64,000 nucleotides of DNA, from the NCBI RefSeq assembly GCF_001956985.1, contig NZ_CP019082.1:3596001-3660000 (forward strand), read 5' to 3'. Below, one piece after another: positions 1 through 9,157 of the stretch. Source of the DNA: Paludisphaera borealis (GTDB lineage Bacteria; Planctomycetota; Planctomycetia; Isosphaerales; Isosphaeraceae). Positions within the stretch are counted from its first letter, which is position 1, and each line of letters opens with the position of its first letter. The notes under the pieces were generated by a model. That model saw only the letters and a list, made by a program, of their open reading frames with translations. It did not search any database and was not told the DNA's origin. The position numbers were made by a program, and so were the translations under genes.

Positions 1-279
1 CATTACGGCGCGCCCGGGCACAGCATGTACAACCATCGGCGCGTCCCCAACGACGCGCGGGTCGACTGCCGCGGCGGCCTGCCTCACAGCGACAAGAGCG
101 ACCCGTTCTGGAGCCAGCTCTCCCTCAACATCACCTCCCGCAGCAAGCACCCGGGCGGAGTGCAAACGCTCTTCGCCGACGGCCACGTCCAGTTCATCAA
201 AAACTCGATCAGCCTCCCGACCTGGCAGGCGCTCGGCAGCGCCAACGGCGGCGAGGTCGTTTCGTCCGATAGTTATTGA
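1..279 (+). CDS. DUF1559 domain protein, C-terminal part (5' end outside window)
   Basis: The reading frame is open from base 1, so the true start lies upstream. The visible end carries the DUF1559 signature: a His (in SKHPGGVQTLF), nine residues, then Asp-Gly (ADGHVQFIKN), followed by a closing GGEVVSSDSY. DUF1559 proteins of planctomycetes have a type IV pilin-like N-terminus and are thought to be exported or envelope-associated; their role is unknown. A small lipoprotein gene starts 21 bases downstream, a pairing seen elsewhere in this window. Family assignment is firm; function is not known. Confidence 0.88.
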   Translation, partial: HYGAPGHSMYNHRRVPNDARVDCRGGLPHSDKSDPFWSQLSLNITSRSKHPGGVQTLFADGHVQFIKNSISLPTWQALGSANGGEVVSSDSY

Positions 280-300
280 CGAGATGAAAGACGAGACCCG

Positions 301-657
301 ATGCGGCGGCTCCTCCTCCCGTTTCTCCTGATTTCGATGATGGTCGGCGGCGGCTGCTCGCAGCCGGTCGGCCACGGCCTCTGGAACCTCAAGGTCGGCG
401 GCAAGGCCCGGCTGATCGCCGAGCCCGGCGAGGCGGAGGTCAAACTGACCGATCTGGCCACGCCCGCCGCCGGTCGCCGATCGAGCCGGAAGGCCCCGGC
501 CCAGCCCAAGATCGAGACGACGACCGTGGCGGCCGGGACGACCGGCGTGGTCCTGGCCGTCGACGGCGACGACGCCCGCTTCCAGATCGCCGACGGCCCG
601 CACGCGGGATCGATCCACTGGGTCGAATGCAAGCGGCTGGAACCCATCGCGGATTGA
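301..657 (+). CDS. small predicted lipoprotein, 118 aa
   Basis: The N-terminus MRRLLLPFLLISMMVGGGCS is a signal peptide ending in a lipobox (GGG then Cys19), so it is probably lipid-anchored. The rest is hydrophilic with a basic stretch (RRSSRKAP) and a beta-rich end. No family was recognised. It starts 21 bases after a DUF1559 gene in the same direction and is probably co-transcribed with it. The ATG at 301 is the only start giving a signal peptide. Confidence 0.72.
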   Translation: MRRLLLPFLLISMMVGGGCSQPVGHGLWNLKVGGKARLIAEPGEAEVKLTDLATPAAGRRSSRKAPAQPKIETTTVAAGTTGVVLAVDGDDARFQIADGPHAGSIHWVECKRLEPIAD

Positions 658-807
658 GCCCGGCGCCCTTGCCTCCGGCGATGCATGGAAATACCTTTCA
701 AATGAGAAAGATTTCCGTGGCGGCCCGACTTTCGCTTGAGCTTCCCTCCATGCGAAAATGCGGACCGTCGCCGCGGCTTTGATCGAGCAACCTGGGGAGT
801 CGACTTC

Positions 808-1673
808 ATGCGCTGGCAAGGTGAACGTGAGAGTGAGAACGTCGAGGACCGTCGCGGGCTCTCGACGGGCGCCATGGTCGGCGGCGGGATCGGGACGCTG
901 ATCATCATCCTTCTGGGCTTGTTCTTGGGGATCGACCCCCAACCGCTGCTCCGGGTGATGCAGGGGGCCGGCGGTCCGGCGGGGGGGGAGGCGCCCAGCA
1001 GAAGCAGCGCGACCTCACGCCCGAGGAAATCGAGCAGGGCAAGTTCGTCAAGGCCACGCTGGCCATGACCGAGGACGTCTGGAACGAGCAGTTCGCCAAG
1101 ATGGGGCGGAAATATCAGGAGCCCACGCTCGTCCTCTTCTCCGACCAGGTCAGGACCGAAGGCTGCGGGTTCGCCAGCTCGGCCGTCGGCCCGTTCTACT
1201 GCCCGGGCGACCAGAAGGTCTACATCGACCTGACCTTCTACGACGAGCTGAAGCGCAAGTTCAAGGCGCCCGGCGAGTTCGCCCAGGCGTACGTGGTCGC
1301 CCACGAGATCGGCCACCACGTCCAGAACCTGCTGGGGATCAGCGAGAAGATCTCGAGCATGCAGCGCCAGGCCGACAAGGCCGAGGCCAACCGGCTGTCG
1401 GTGATGCTTGAGCTTCAGGCCGACTTCTTCGCCGGCGTCTGGGCCCACCACATCGAGAAGAAGCGGCACGTCCTCGAAAGCGGCGACATCGAGTCGGGCC
1501 TCCGCGCCGCGACGGCCATCGGCGACGACGCGCTCCAGAAGCAGGCCCAGGGCTACGTCGTGCCCGACTCGTTCACGCATGGAACCTCGGCCCAGCGGGT
1601 CAAGTGGTTCAGCAAGGGGCTCCAGACCGGCGACGTCAACCAGGGCGACACCTTCAACGCCCCCGACCTGTAA
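808..1673 (+). pseudogene. neutral zinc metallopeptidase, YpfJ family, frameshifted at a G8 run
   Basis: This is a membrane-anchored zinc peptidase of the YpfJ family. The N-terminal frame (808-about 990) begins MRWQGERESENVEDRRG and has one transmembrane segment (about residues 16-38). The C-terminal frame (from about 990 to 1673) holds the zinc motif HEIGHH near 1300 and a downstream ELQADFFAG motif. The two frames are joined at a run of eight G at 981-988: one added G gives a continuous product that passes through QKQRDLTPEEIEQGK. The second frame has an internal ATG at 1065, but that start would lose the membrane anchor. The missing base may be a homopolymer sequencing error or a genuine mutation. 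Confidence 0.85.
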
Positions 1674-1979
1674 GTCCCGGCCCCGCCTCGTTCCTTTCGG
1701 GCCGAACGCTACACCCGTCACAATCGCCCCCCTGAGAACAACCCTCGCGCGACGACCAGGGGGCTCTCCGAGGGGGTTGTTTGGAAGGTCCCCGACCCGA
1801 TTCGGGGCCGATACCAGAGACCAGTGCGGGATTCGGCGGAGGATAGCGCCGAACGTCCCGCGCGGTGCTCGGTCCTGGCGGACCTGGGCGGGCGAAGTCG
1901 ATTCGCCCGCCTCGCCGGTTCGTCCCGCCAGGGAAGGAGTTTCTCCGAGCCCGCCACCGCGACCACGGAGGATCGTCGC

Positions 1980-3185
1980 ATGTCGGTCTCACGCACGAAC
2001 AGGTCCCGATCGTCGCTGCGCGCGTTCCGGCCGACGCTCGACGCACGACTCGAAGACCGGGTGGTTCTCTCCGCCGTCTCGCTCCGGCAGTACCTCAACA
2101 TCTCCCAGAGGCTGCTCAAGAACCCGTCCCCCAAACCGGCTCGGGTCGTCAACTTCCCGCAGTTCACCAAGAACGCGCCGGGGATCAGCCAGAACCCGCG
2201 CGTGATCCACGCGGCGGCCGTCCAGACGGTTCGCGGCGGCCAGGCCGTCAACGTGGTCGCCGTCGACGGCACCCACTACCGCATCCAGCTCGCGTACATC
2301 TCCAACACCGCACAAACATCCGCCGCGGAAGGGCAGGCCGGGGCCTACGCCCAGGGCTCGGGAACGCTCGCGCTTCAGACCGCGCAGCCCACCGAGACGC
2401 CGCAGCCGCAGGGGACCGTCCGGGTCTATCCCAAGGCCGACGGCTCGGTCGGCATCATCGTCGACGGCTCGACCTCCAACACCGAGCTGACCATCAACCC
2501 GCTGCCGCAGGCGATCCGCAAGGGCTACGCCCACAGCTTCGCCTACGGCCAGGCGAACAAGAACAACGCCCTCCAGGTGAGCCAGGTCACCATCAACAGC
2601 GGCAACATCGGCGCCATCGAAGGATTCCACACAGCCGACCTGACCGGCCCGATTACCGCCATGGGCACCCAGGCCATCGACCGGATCGCCTTCCGGTCGA
2701 TCCAGCCCGGCGCCTCGATCACTACCGGCGGCGACGTCAACACGCTCGACGTCCTCCAGGGCATCACCCTCAGCGGAACCAATATCAACATCGGCCGCGA
2801 CCTCAACCTCCTCAACGTCGGCCAGAGCATCACCCTCACCAACGGCGCCAACTTCGCCATCGGCCGCGACATCGGTCTCGTCTCGCAGGCGCCCAAGGGG
2901 ACCGGCACCGGCAGCAATGTCCTCTCCCTGAACGCGACCGTCGTGGGGACCACCTCGACCGCGACGTTCCCTACCGTCGGGGCCTACATCCTGGGCAGCC
3001 TCGTCATCGACACCTCCAGCAAGTTCTCGGTCGGCCGGGCGGTCGACCAGGTCATCTACATCGGCGGCAACTTAACCGGCTACGACAACCTCCGCATCCC
3101 CGCCACCAACGTCCCGCCTCCGAACCCCCTCTTCCCCAACATTCCGGGCAACCCGCTCCAGGTCATCGGCGAGCAGACCCCCTGA
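1980..3185 (+). CDS. exported protein with planctomycete extracellular motif, 401 aa
   Basis: The N-terminus is basic and Ser/Arg-rich, then carries LDARLEDRVVLSAVS at about residues 21-35, the planctomycete extracellular motif (Planc_extracel type). The C-terminal half is built of short repeated phrases (NIGRDLNLLNVGQSI, then NFAIGRDIGLVS), which suggests a beta-helix or beta-solenoid surface protein. The start at 1980 is supported by GGAGGA at 1967-1972; upstream in-frame codons give a long low-complexity extension. A strong hairpin with a U tract follows 29 bases after the stop. No enzymatic domain was recognised. Confidence 0.78.
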   Translation: MSVSRTNRSRSSLRAFRPTLDARLEDRVVLSAVSLRQYLNISQRLLKNPSPKPARVVNFPQFTKNAPGISQNPRVIHAAAVQTVRGGQAVNVVAVDGTHYRIQLAYISNTAQTSAAEGQAGAYAQGSGTLALQTAQPTETPQPQGTVRVYPKADGSVGIIVDGSTSNTELTINPLPQAIRKGYAHSFAYGQANKNNALQVSQVTINSGNIGAIEGFHTADLTGPITAMGTQAIDRIAFRSIQPGASITTGGDVNTLDVLQGITLSGTNINIGRDLNLLNVGQSITLTNGANFAIGRDIGLVSQAPKGTGTGSNVLSLNATVVGTTSTATFPTVGAYILGSLVIDTSSKFSVGRAVDQVIYIGGNLTGYDNLRIPATNVPPPNPLFPNIPGNPLQVIGEQTP

Positions 3186-3214
3186 CCCGCAAGCCCAACC
3201 CATCGCCGATTTCA

Positions 3215-3259
3215 GGGCTTCGAGCCGGTCTCCAGATAGACCGGCTTGAGGCCCTTTTT
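3215..3259 (+). terminator. intrinsic terminator after the exported protein gene
   Basis: A stem of about 17 pairs, with core AGCCGGTCT/AGACCGGCT (3222-3230 and 3237-3245), is followed by TTTTT at 3255-3259 on the + strand. It lies between two convergent genes. It also lies inside the 3' coding sequence of the opposite-strand ThuA-like gene if that gene's frameshift is corrected. Confidence 0.8.
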
Positions 3260-3312
3260 GTATCCGCCGTTGCCCGAGTTGTTGGGCTCATAGGGTTCGA
3301 CGAGGTCCGCCT

Positions 3313-4221
3313 TCACACCCTCGGGGGGATTTTGTCCTCCAGGCCGAGCGCCCAGAAGACGCCGTTGAGCGATAGCTTGCGCATCGACTCGTCTTTGAAG
3401 TCGAACGGGTGGCCGAGGGTCGTGAAGAAGACCCGGGCGGGGACGCCACTCTTGCCGGTGTAGGTCTTGGTCCAGGCGACCGGATTGGTGACCGGGAACC
3501 GGTCGTGCTCCTTGGCGTGGCCCGACTTGAGCGCCGTGCCGATGAGGAGCTTTTCAGGCGAGCCGGAGAGGCTGTCGCCGCCCCCCTCGACGTGGTACAG
3601 CCACGAGTAGGTCTTGAACGGCGACACCCCGCGCAGGACCGGGTTCTTGGCTTCCGATGGGATGATCGAGACAGCGGTCAGCAGCTCCTTGCCGTCGCCG
3701 AAGTGGCCGTGGTGGGTAATCCACTTCTGGCCGAAGATCTTCCGGGTCCACGCCTCGTTCATCTCGGCCGCGTGGGGACCGCCGTCGTACTTGAAGGCGT
3801 GCGAGGCCGTCCGGAAGCCCATCATCGGCTTGCCGCTCTCGGCGTACTTGACGATCCGCGCGAGCTGAGCGTCGGGCAGCTTGCGGAACCTCGTGTACAT
3901 GACGACCAGGTCGGCGTCGTCGAGCGCCTCCAGCCCGGCGATGTTCGTCAGGTTGTCGGGGTTGATCGAGCCGTCCGGGTCGAGCGCGTAGCAGACCGAG
4001 ACCCGGAACCCGTGCGTCTTGTCGAGGATCTTCGCCAGCATCGGCAGCGATTCCTCGCTCCGGTACTCCTCGTCGCCGCTGATGAAGACGACGTGGGGCA
4101 GCTTCGCGGCCGGTTCGGCGGCCGTCACAAGCGAAGCGGCCGTTGCAAAAACTCCCCAGACGACCAGAAACCGACGGAATCCCGTCCTCGTCGCACCAAA
4201 ATCCCGAAGCGTGAGCGGCAT
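3313..4221 (-). CDS. ThuA-like domain protein with probable 3' frameshift
   Basis: This exported protein has an N-terminal signal sequence (residues about 16-35) followed by a ThuA-like fold (class I amidotransferase-like; family name from a trehalose-utilisation locus). Visible features are the early strand [20 protein letters not shown], the central [13 protein letters not shown], and [14 protein letters not shown]. The frame stops at 3313 just after LGLEDKIPP. Adding one base to the six-C run (minus strand; G run at 3333-3338) continues it as [17 protein letters not shown] and on through GYKKGLKP to a stop at 3212. That tail looks like the normal end of planctomycete ThuA proteins. The intact product would be 336 aa instead of 302. 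Confidence 0.86.
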   Translation of the reverse strand: MPLTLRDFGATRTGFRRFLVVWGVFATAASLVTAAEPAAKLPHVVFISGDEEYRSEESLPMLAKILDKTHGFRVSVCYALDPDGSINPDNLTNIAGLEALDDADLVVMYTRFRKLPDAQLARIVKYAESGKPMMGFRTASHAFKYDGGPHAAEMNEAWTRKIFGQKWITHHGHFGDGKELLTAVSIIPSEAKNPVLRGVSPFKTYSWLYHVEGGGDSLSGSPEKLLIGTALKSGHAKEHDRFPVTNPVAWTKTYTGKSGVPARVFFTTLGHPFDFKDESMRKLSLNGVFWALGLEDKIPPRV

Positions 4222-4444
4222 CAGATTCTCCCCGGTGATAGAGTCGATCGTCCCCAGTCGTCACCTACATCTACCACGACGGCGGCGACGGATGCACCCG
4301 CGCCTCCGACCGCGTTCAGGATTTCCAGGACGTCGTGATCGTGGGCCGCTCTGGATGCCGCGACCCGCCCCTTGATATCGTTGAATGAGAGCGGCGACCA
4401 CGCCGCACTCCAGCAAGCATCTGACAGCCCGGAGCAGCGTACCG

Positions 4445-5854
4445 ATGAGACAGCGACCTCGATGGAACTTGACTCGTGATCGGTCGAGCCACGGCGTTTC
4501 CGGCGCGAGGCGAAGCCGTTCGTCGGTCCCGGTTCTCGAAGATCTGGAAAACCGGATCGCAATGTCGGCGAGCACGATTCCAGACCCCGCCGCCTCGCTC
4601 GCCGCTGAAGTCGGCCCCTCCAATACGCAGGCCGTCGCCCGCACCGTCGTTGCCGGCTACCAAACCGCCGCCGTCGCCGCCGCCCCTCTCGCCGCCCCCG
4701 TCCCGATCGGGAGCGGGGTCGGTGTGAAGCAGGTCGTCATCGAGAACTGGAACAACACGCCGTACGTCTTCATGATCAACACGAACGACGAACTCTACTA
4801 CGGCCATCTGACCACGACCTTGGTCTCCACTCTCCCTTACAAGGCCGCCAACACCTTCAGCGGCTGGACCTTCGTCACGGGGGCGGCGAAGGAAATCACC
4901 GTCGACTTGGGGAAGAACAACAACCCCTACATCTACCTCATCAATACAAACAACGACCTTTATTACGGCAACCTGTCCACCGGCACCGCGTTCCCGCCCA
5001 ACCAGGTCGCCTTCAGCGGCTGGAACTTCCTCACGGGCGCCGCCAAGGACGTCACCGTCGGCCAATGGAACGGCAACACTTACATCTACTTGATCAACAC
5101 AAACAACGATCTCTACTTCGGCAATTGGTACACCACCACCTCGACCACCTTCCCCCCCGTGCCCAGTCAGACCCTCTTCGCCGGTTGGAACTTCATCACC
5201 GGCGCCGCCAAGCAAGTGTCCGTCGACCTGTGGCGCGGTTACCCTTATCTTTACCTGATCAACTCCAAGGACGAACTCTACTACGGAAACCTGTACTTCG
5301 CGCAGAAAACTCTCCCGCCCCCGATCGGCCATGCCTCGTTCAGCGGCTGGAACTTCATCACGGGCGCCGCGAAGCAGGTCACGGTCAGCCAATGGAACGG
5401 CAACCCCTACCTTTATCTGATCAACTCCAACGACGAACTCTACTACGGGAACCTGAGTGCTCTTTCATCCAGCACCACGATCCCACCCGGCACGTCGAAA
5501 TTCAGCGGCTGGAACTTTATCACGGGCGCCGCGAAACAGGTCGCCGTCGGCCAATGGCAGAACAACCCGTACCTTTATCTGATCAACTCGAACGACAACC
5601 TCTACTACGGCAACCTATACACCGCCCAGACCCAAACCGGCCCCTCCACCTTCACGAGTTACACCGCATTCAGCGGCTGGACTTTCCTCACGGGCGCCGC
5701 GAAACAAATCACGGGCGGTACATGGCAGAGTAATCCTTATCTGTATCTGATCAATTCGAACAACGACCTCTTCTTCAGCAATCTGTACACCGCCTTGATC
5801 TCCACCTTGCCCTACAAGACCGCCACCGCCTTCAGCGGCTGGAGCCCGTTCTGA
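4445..5854 (+). CDS. exported seven-repeat protein, probable seven-bladed beta-propeller (copy 1)
   Basis: The 469-aa product has a basic N-terminus and the planctomycete extracellular motif LEDLENRIAMSAS. After a Pro/Ala linker it carries seven units of about 50-57 residues. The unit core reads TGAAKQVTVSQWNGNPYLYL then INSNDELYYGNL, and each ends FSGWxF. The first unit lacks TGAAK and the last ends at FSGW, as expected where the ends of a propeller meet. The repeats recall lectin-like propellers (PLL/tachylectin type), but that is inference. No membrane segment is present. An upstream in-frame ATG at 4385 is possible; 4445 matches the paralogue's start. The paralogue lies directly downstream. 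Confidence 0.8.
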   Translation: MRQRPRWNLTRDRSSHGVSGARRSRSSVPVLEDLENRIAMSASTIPDPAASLAAEVGPSNTQAVARTVVAGYQTAAVAAAPLAAPVPIGSGVGVKQVVIENWNNTPYVFMINTNDELYYGHLTTTLVSTLPYKAANTFSGWTFVTGAAKEITVDLGKNNNPYIYLINTNNDLYYGNLSTGTAFPPNQVAFSGWNFLTGAAKDVTVGQWNGNTYIYLINTNNDLYFGNWYTTTSTTFPPVPSQTLFAGWNFITGAAKQVSVDLWRGYPYLYLINSKDELYYGNLYFAQKTLPPPIGHASFSGWNFITGAAKQVTVSQWNGNPYLYLINSNDELYYGNLSALSSSTTIPPGTSKFSGWNFITGAAKQVAVGQWQNNPYLYLINSNDNLYYGNLYTAQTQTGPSTFTSYTAFSGWTFLTGAAKQITGGTWQSNPYLYLINSNNDLFFSNLYTALISTLPYKTATAFSGWSPF

Positions 5855-6111
5855 CAGACGGGCGGCGGCGTCCGTCTCGTGCGGCTCGCCTGTAACGCGT
5901 GTCCTAATGATGCAACAGCCATCGCCGGATCTTGCTCGCGACCAGCTCGCATCCGGCGATTGCTGCCGAGCTGTCGCGTCGCCTCCATGGACTTCGAATA
6001 TCAAACGAGCCATGATCAGCGTGCACCGAAATACGAACGCTTGCACCCTGACCATACGAAAAGTTAATGAAACAACCTTCATTTACTCGATTGATTCGGA
6101 GTATCGCGACG

Positions 6112-7503
6112 ATGAGAAAGCCAACCGGATGGAACGTGACTCGTGACCGGGGCAAAGTAGGCGGTTCCATCAGGAGGCGAAGCCGTTCGTCGCGGTTTGT
6201 TCTCGAAGATCTGGAAGACCGGATCGCGATGTCGGCGAGCACGATCCCCGTCGGTTCGCTCGCCGGCGTCCCCCAGGTGCTCGCCAATCCAGAGGCCGTC
6301 TACAACGCCCCGCGCTCGCTAGGCAATGGGATCGGGGTGAAGCAGATGGTCGTCGTTAATTGGCAGAACACGCCCTTCACCTTCATGATCAACACGAACG
6401 ACCAACTCTTCTACTCTTACCCGACCACCTCGTCGTCTTTCGTCGGTCGCCTGCCCGCCGGCAGTCCACCCGACCCCAAGGACATCACCACGGATTACAC
6501 CTCCTGGAAGTTCGTCACGGGGGCGGCGAAGGAGATCTCCGTCGATCTCTGGAACAACCAGCCGTACCTCTACCTGATCAATTCCAAGGACGAGCTCTAT
6601 TACGGCAACCTGTACTCCACCAGCACCACGTCCACCGCGAATCCCCAGGTTGCTTTCAGCGGCTGGAACTTCGTCACGGGGGCCGCGAAGCAGGTCGAGG
6701 TCAACGACTGGGGCGGCAGCCCGTACCTCTACCTGATCAACTCCAAGGACGAACTCTACTTCGGCAACCTGTACACCGGCGGCCCGACTTCCGCCACGCC
6801 CGGCCGGACCGCCTTCAGCGGCTGGAATTTCATTACGGGCGCCGCGAAACAGATCGAGGCCGATCCATGGCGCAACAGCGACTACCTCTATCTGATCAAC
6901 TCCAAGGACGAACTCTACTACGGCAACCTGTACTTCGACCCGGCCACCCCTGGGGTTCCGACCGGCCGCGCCTCGTTCAGCGGCTGGAACTTCCTCACCG
7001 GGGCCGCGAAGGACGTCACCGTCAGCCAGTGGAACGGCAACCCCTACCTCTACCTGATCAACTCCAAGGACGAACTCTACTACGGCAACCTGGCCGCTTC
7101 ATCGACCAGCACCACGATCCGGCCCGGGCCGTCCACCTTCAGCGGCTGGAGCTTCCTCACCGGGGCCGCGAAGGACGTCACCGTCAACCAGTGGAACGGA
7201 AACGCCTACCTCTACCTGATCAACTCCAAGGACGAGCTTTACTACGGCTCCTTGTACACCACCCAGGCCCAGACCGCCCCGTTGACTTTCACGTCGCACA
7301 CCGCCTTCACCGGCTGGACGTTCCTCACGGGCGCCGCGAAGCGGGTCGAGGTCGGTCAGAGGGAGAGTCATCCGTTGGTCGCCCTGGTCAACTCTAAGAA
7401 CGACCTCTACTACGGGAACCTGACCCTCGCCAGGTCCACGGTCTACCCCTGGAGCACCTACCTCGCGTTCGGCGGCTGGATTCAAGGTTGGACCACCCCC
7501 TGA
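6112..7503 (+). CDS. exported seven-repeat protein, probable seven-bladed beta-propeller (copy 2)
   Basis: The 463-aa paralogue of the preceding gene has the same basic leader (KPTGWNVTRDR), the motif LEDLEDRIAMSAS and seven tandem units with the core TGAAKDVTVSQWNGNPYLYL then INSKDELYYGNL. The first unit carries an insert (VGRLPAGSPPDPKDITTD). The seventh is the most divergent (QRESHPLVALVNSKND) and ends FGGW. Unit-to-unit DNA identity is high, so the locus is prone to recombination. The start at 6112 is chosen by analogy with copy 1; ATG 6067 in frame would add 15 residues. Ligand and role are unknown. Confidence 0.8.
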   Translation: MRKPTGWNVTRDRGKVGGSIRRRSRSSRFVLEDLEDRIAMSASTIPVGSLAGVPQVLANPEAVYNAPRSLGNGIGVKQMVVVNWQNTPFTFMINTNDQLFYSYPTTSSSFVGRLPAGSPPDPKDITTDYTSWKFVTGAAKEISVDLWNNQPYLYLINSKDELYYGNLYSTSTTSTANPQVAFSGWNFVTGAAKQVEVNDWGGSPYLYLINSKDELYFGNLYTGGPTSATPGRTAFSGWNFITGAAKQIEADPWRNSDYLYLINSKDELYYGNLYFDPATPGVPTGRASFSGWNFLTGAAKDVTVSQWNGNPYLYLINSKDELYYGNLAASSTSTTIRPGPSTFSGWSFLTGAAKDVTVNQWNGNAYLYLINSKDELYYGSLYTTQAQTAPLTFTSHTAFTGWTFLTGAAKRVEVGQRESHPLVALVNSKNDLYYGNLTLARSTVYPWSTYLAFGGWIQGWTTP

Positions 7504-7521
7504 CGTTCGCCCGCCGCCGCG

Positions 7522-8430
7522 TCAGTCGGCCTTGGAATTCGCGTGGGCGGCGGAGAACGGTTCGAGGTGGACCAGGACGTCGCGGAGGATCGGGTACCGC
7601 TCCAGCAGCCGGTCCTTGACCTGGTGGCTGATCGTGTGGCCCTCGGCCACGGTCAGGTCGGCGGGGACCTGCACATGGATGTCGACGAGGTACTCCAGGC
7701 CCGTCTTGCGGACCCAGAGCTTGTCGACCTGGCGGACCCCCGGCGACCCGGCGGCGAACGCCCGGATCTCGTCCACGAACGGTTGATCGGCCTGGGCGTC
7801 CATCAGCTCCTGGCCGCTCGCGACCAGCAGCCGGGCCGCCGAGACGAGGATCACCGCCACGACCACCAGGGCCGAAACGCCGTCCATGAAAAGGAGCTTC
7901 GGCCCGCCGATCCGGACCAGCGACAGACCGATCAGCACGGCCAGGGCGCTGAAGGCGTCGGACCGATGGTCCCAGGCGTTGGCGGTCAAGGCGCTCGATC
8001 CGAGCCGTCGTGCCAGCCGGATCTTGTACTGATACAGGGCTTCCTTGATCACCACGTTGACACCGGCGATCGCCAGGGCCCACACCGGCGGCGGCTGGTG
8101 CAACGGCTCCAGCGGGAACGACCGGATCGTCTCCCAGCCAACCATCAACGCCGAGGCGATCACCAGCACCGCGACGTTCGACCCCGCGATCGCCTCGGCC
8201 CGGGTGTGGCCGTACGGGTGCTCGGCGTCGGCCGGCTTCTGAGCCACCCGGAACGCCAGCAGGATCGCCGACGACGTGAAGACGTCCCCCAGCGAGTTCA
8301 CCGCGTCCGACACCAGCGCCAGCGACCCGCCGACGATCCCCCCCGCGAGCTTCGCCACGCCCAGCCCGAGGTTGACCGCCAGGCCCAGGGCGGTCGCCCG
8401 CACGGCCTCGCGATAAAGCTCCCGCTTCAT
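7522..8430 (-). CDS. cation diffusion facilitator (CDF) family metal transporter
   Basis: This inner-membrane divalent-metal/proton antiporter has about 302 residues. The first helices contain LVSDAVNSLGD, the CDF metal-site helix with Asn in place of the first Asp of many Zn transporters. HPYGHTRAEAIAG follows and is the usual second-loop signature. The C-terminal third is the cytoplasmic CDF dimerisation domain (VDKLWVRKTGLEYLVDIHV then HTISHQVKDRLL). Metal choice (Zn, Fe, Mn or Co) cannot be read from the sequence. The start at 8430 (MKRELYREAV) is preferred to the upstream ATG at 8454. It ends 18 bases from the convergent propeller gene. Confidence 0.9.
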   Translation of the reverse strand: MKRELYREAVRATALGLAVNLGLGVAKLAGGIVGGSLALVSDAVNSLGDVFTSSAILLAFRVAQKPADAEHPYGHTRAEAIAGSNVAVLVIASALMVGWETIRSFPLEPLHQPPPVWALAIAGVNVVIKEALYQYKIRLARRLGSSALTANAWDHRSDAFSALAVLIGLSLVRIGGPKLLFMDGVSALVVVAVILVSAARLLVASGQELMDAQADQPFVDEIRAFAAGSPGVRQVDKLWVRKTGLEYLVDIHVQVPADLTVAEGHTISHQVKDRLLERYPILRDVLVHLEPFSAAHANSKAD

Positions 8431-8590
8431 CGGTTCCACCCCACGACCGCGCATGCCGCGTCACTTCCCCTGCCAAAGCACAAAAGCCCGAGCCGCCGGC
8501 CCCGACCGCCAACACCACCACGACCCTCAACATCTTAAGGAACCCGCGAAGCCACACAACCCAACATCCCCCCCCTCGGAGCGGGCCCTC

Positions 8591-8803
8591 CAATTGGGTC
8601 CGTTCGTCCCCAAAACCGGCCGGTCCTCGCCCCGAACCACCCCGCCGATCGCCCGCCAACCGGCCTCGATGGCCTCGAACGCGGCCGTGCGGGCGGCCCG
8701 GAATTTGGGTTCGTTCGCACCGGCGAAACGGCAGAATCCGCGTCGCAAGCTATTACCGCATCGACCTTTGCTTCGTCCCCCAAGATTGGCTTCGATCGCG
8801 CGG
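8591..8803. repeat. dispersed intergenic repeats (TTGGGTTCGTTCG family) in a 0.73-kb spacer
   Basis: The spacer 8431-9157 holds no gene I can support. It contains CAATTGGGTCCGTTCG at 8591-8606, GAATTTGGGTTCGTTCG at 8701-8717 and GATTGGCTTCGATCGCGCGG at 8784-8803. The same three phrases recur in the spacer at 55.0-55.4 kb. Frames that read LGSFAP across these copies look like repeat-derived false genes. The end of the spacer (about 8880-9150) shows no recognised element apart from the ribosome-binding site of the next gene. Confidence 0.7.
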
Positions 8804-9157
8804 AACACTCCGATCCACCGCGTCGGCGTCTGGCCCCCCGACGGTTTCGGCCGGTGCATCCGCCTCGACGACGACCGGTCGGGGACATGGCTTTGTTCGC
8901 GCGTTTTTTCACACGCGACGCGTCGCGGCGTCCAACGTGCGGCTTGTCAAAGACCCGAGAAGACGCGAGCGTCTGCCAACTTCTAATGTACTACGGCTCG
9001 CCATCCTGGAAGGCTACCAAGCCGGATCTGCGGAATCTTCTTGATCTAACGGTTGCACACGGCAGCCTTGGTCGAGATTGCCGGTCGGCGCCCGATGTGG
9101 GATGATCCCGTCGCGAACCGAGTTGGATTCCGCGACGACTCCAGGGAGGACGCAGGG

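Noticed and set aside
1065-1673. Separate short metallopeptidase gene starting at ATG 1065
   Set aside because: The frame is the continuation of the upstream YpfJ start; conserved sequence (LTPEEIEQGKFVKATLAM) lies before this ATG, so it is not a true start.
4700-7500. Regularly spaced DNA repeats that could suggest a CRISPR array
   Set aside because: The unit is about 160-180 bases, in frame, and codes for the propeller repeat; spacers are not unique short sequences and no cas gene is near.
8453-8986. Open frame of 177 codons in the spacer after the CDF gene
   Set aside because: It runs through dispersed repeats (reads LGPFVPK, LGSFAPAK), has no ribosome-binding site and has no recognisable domain.
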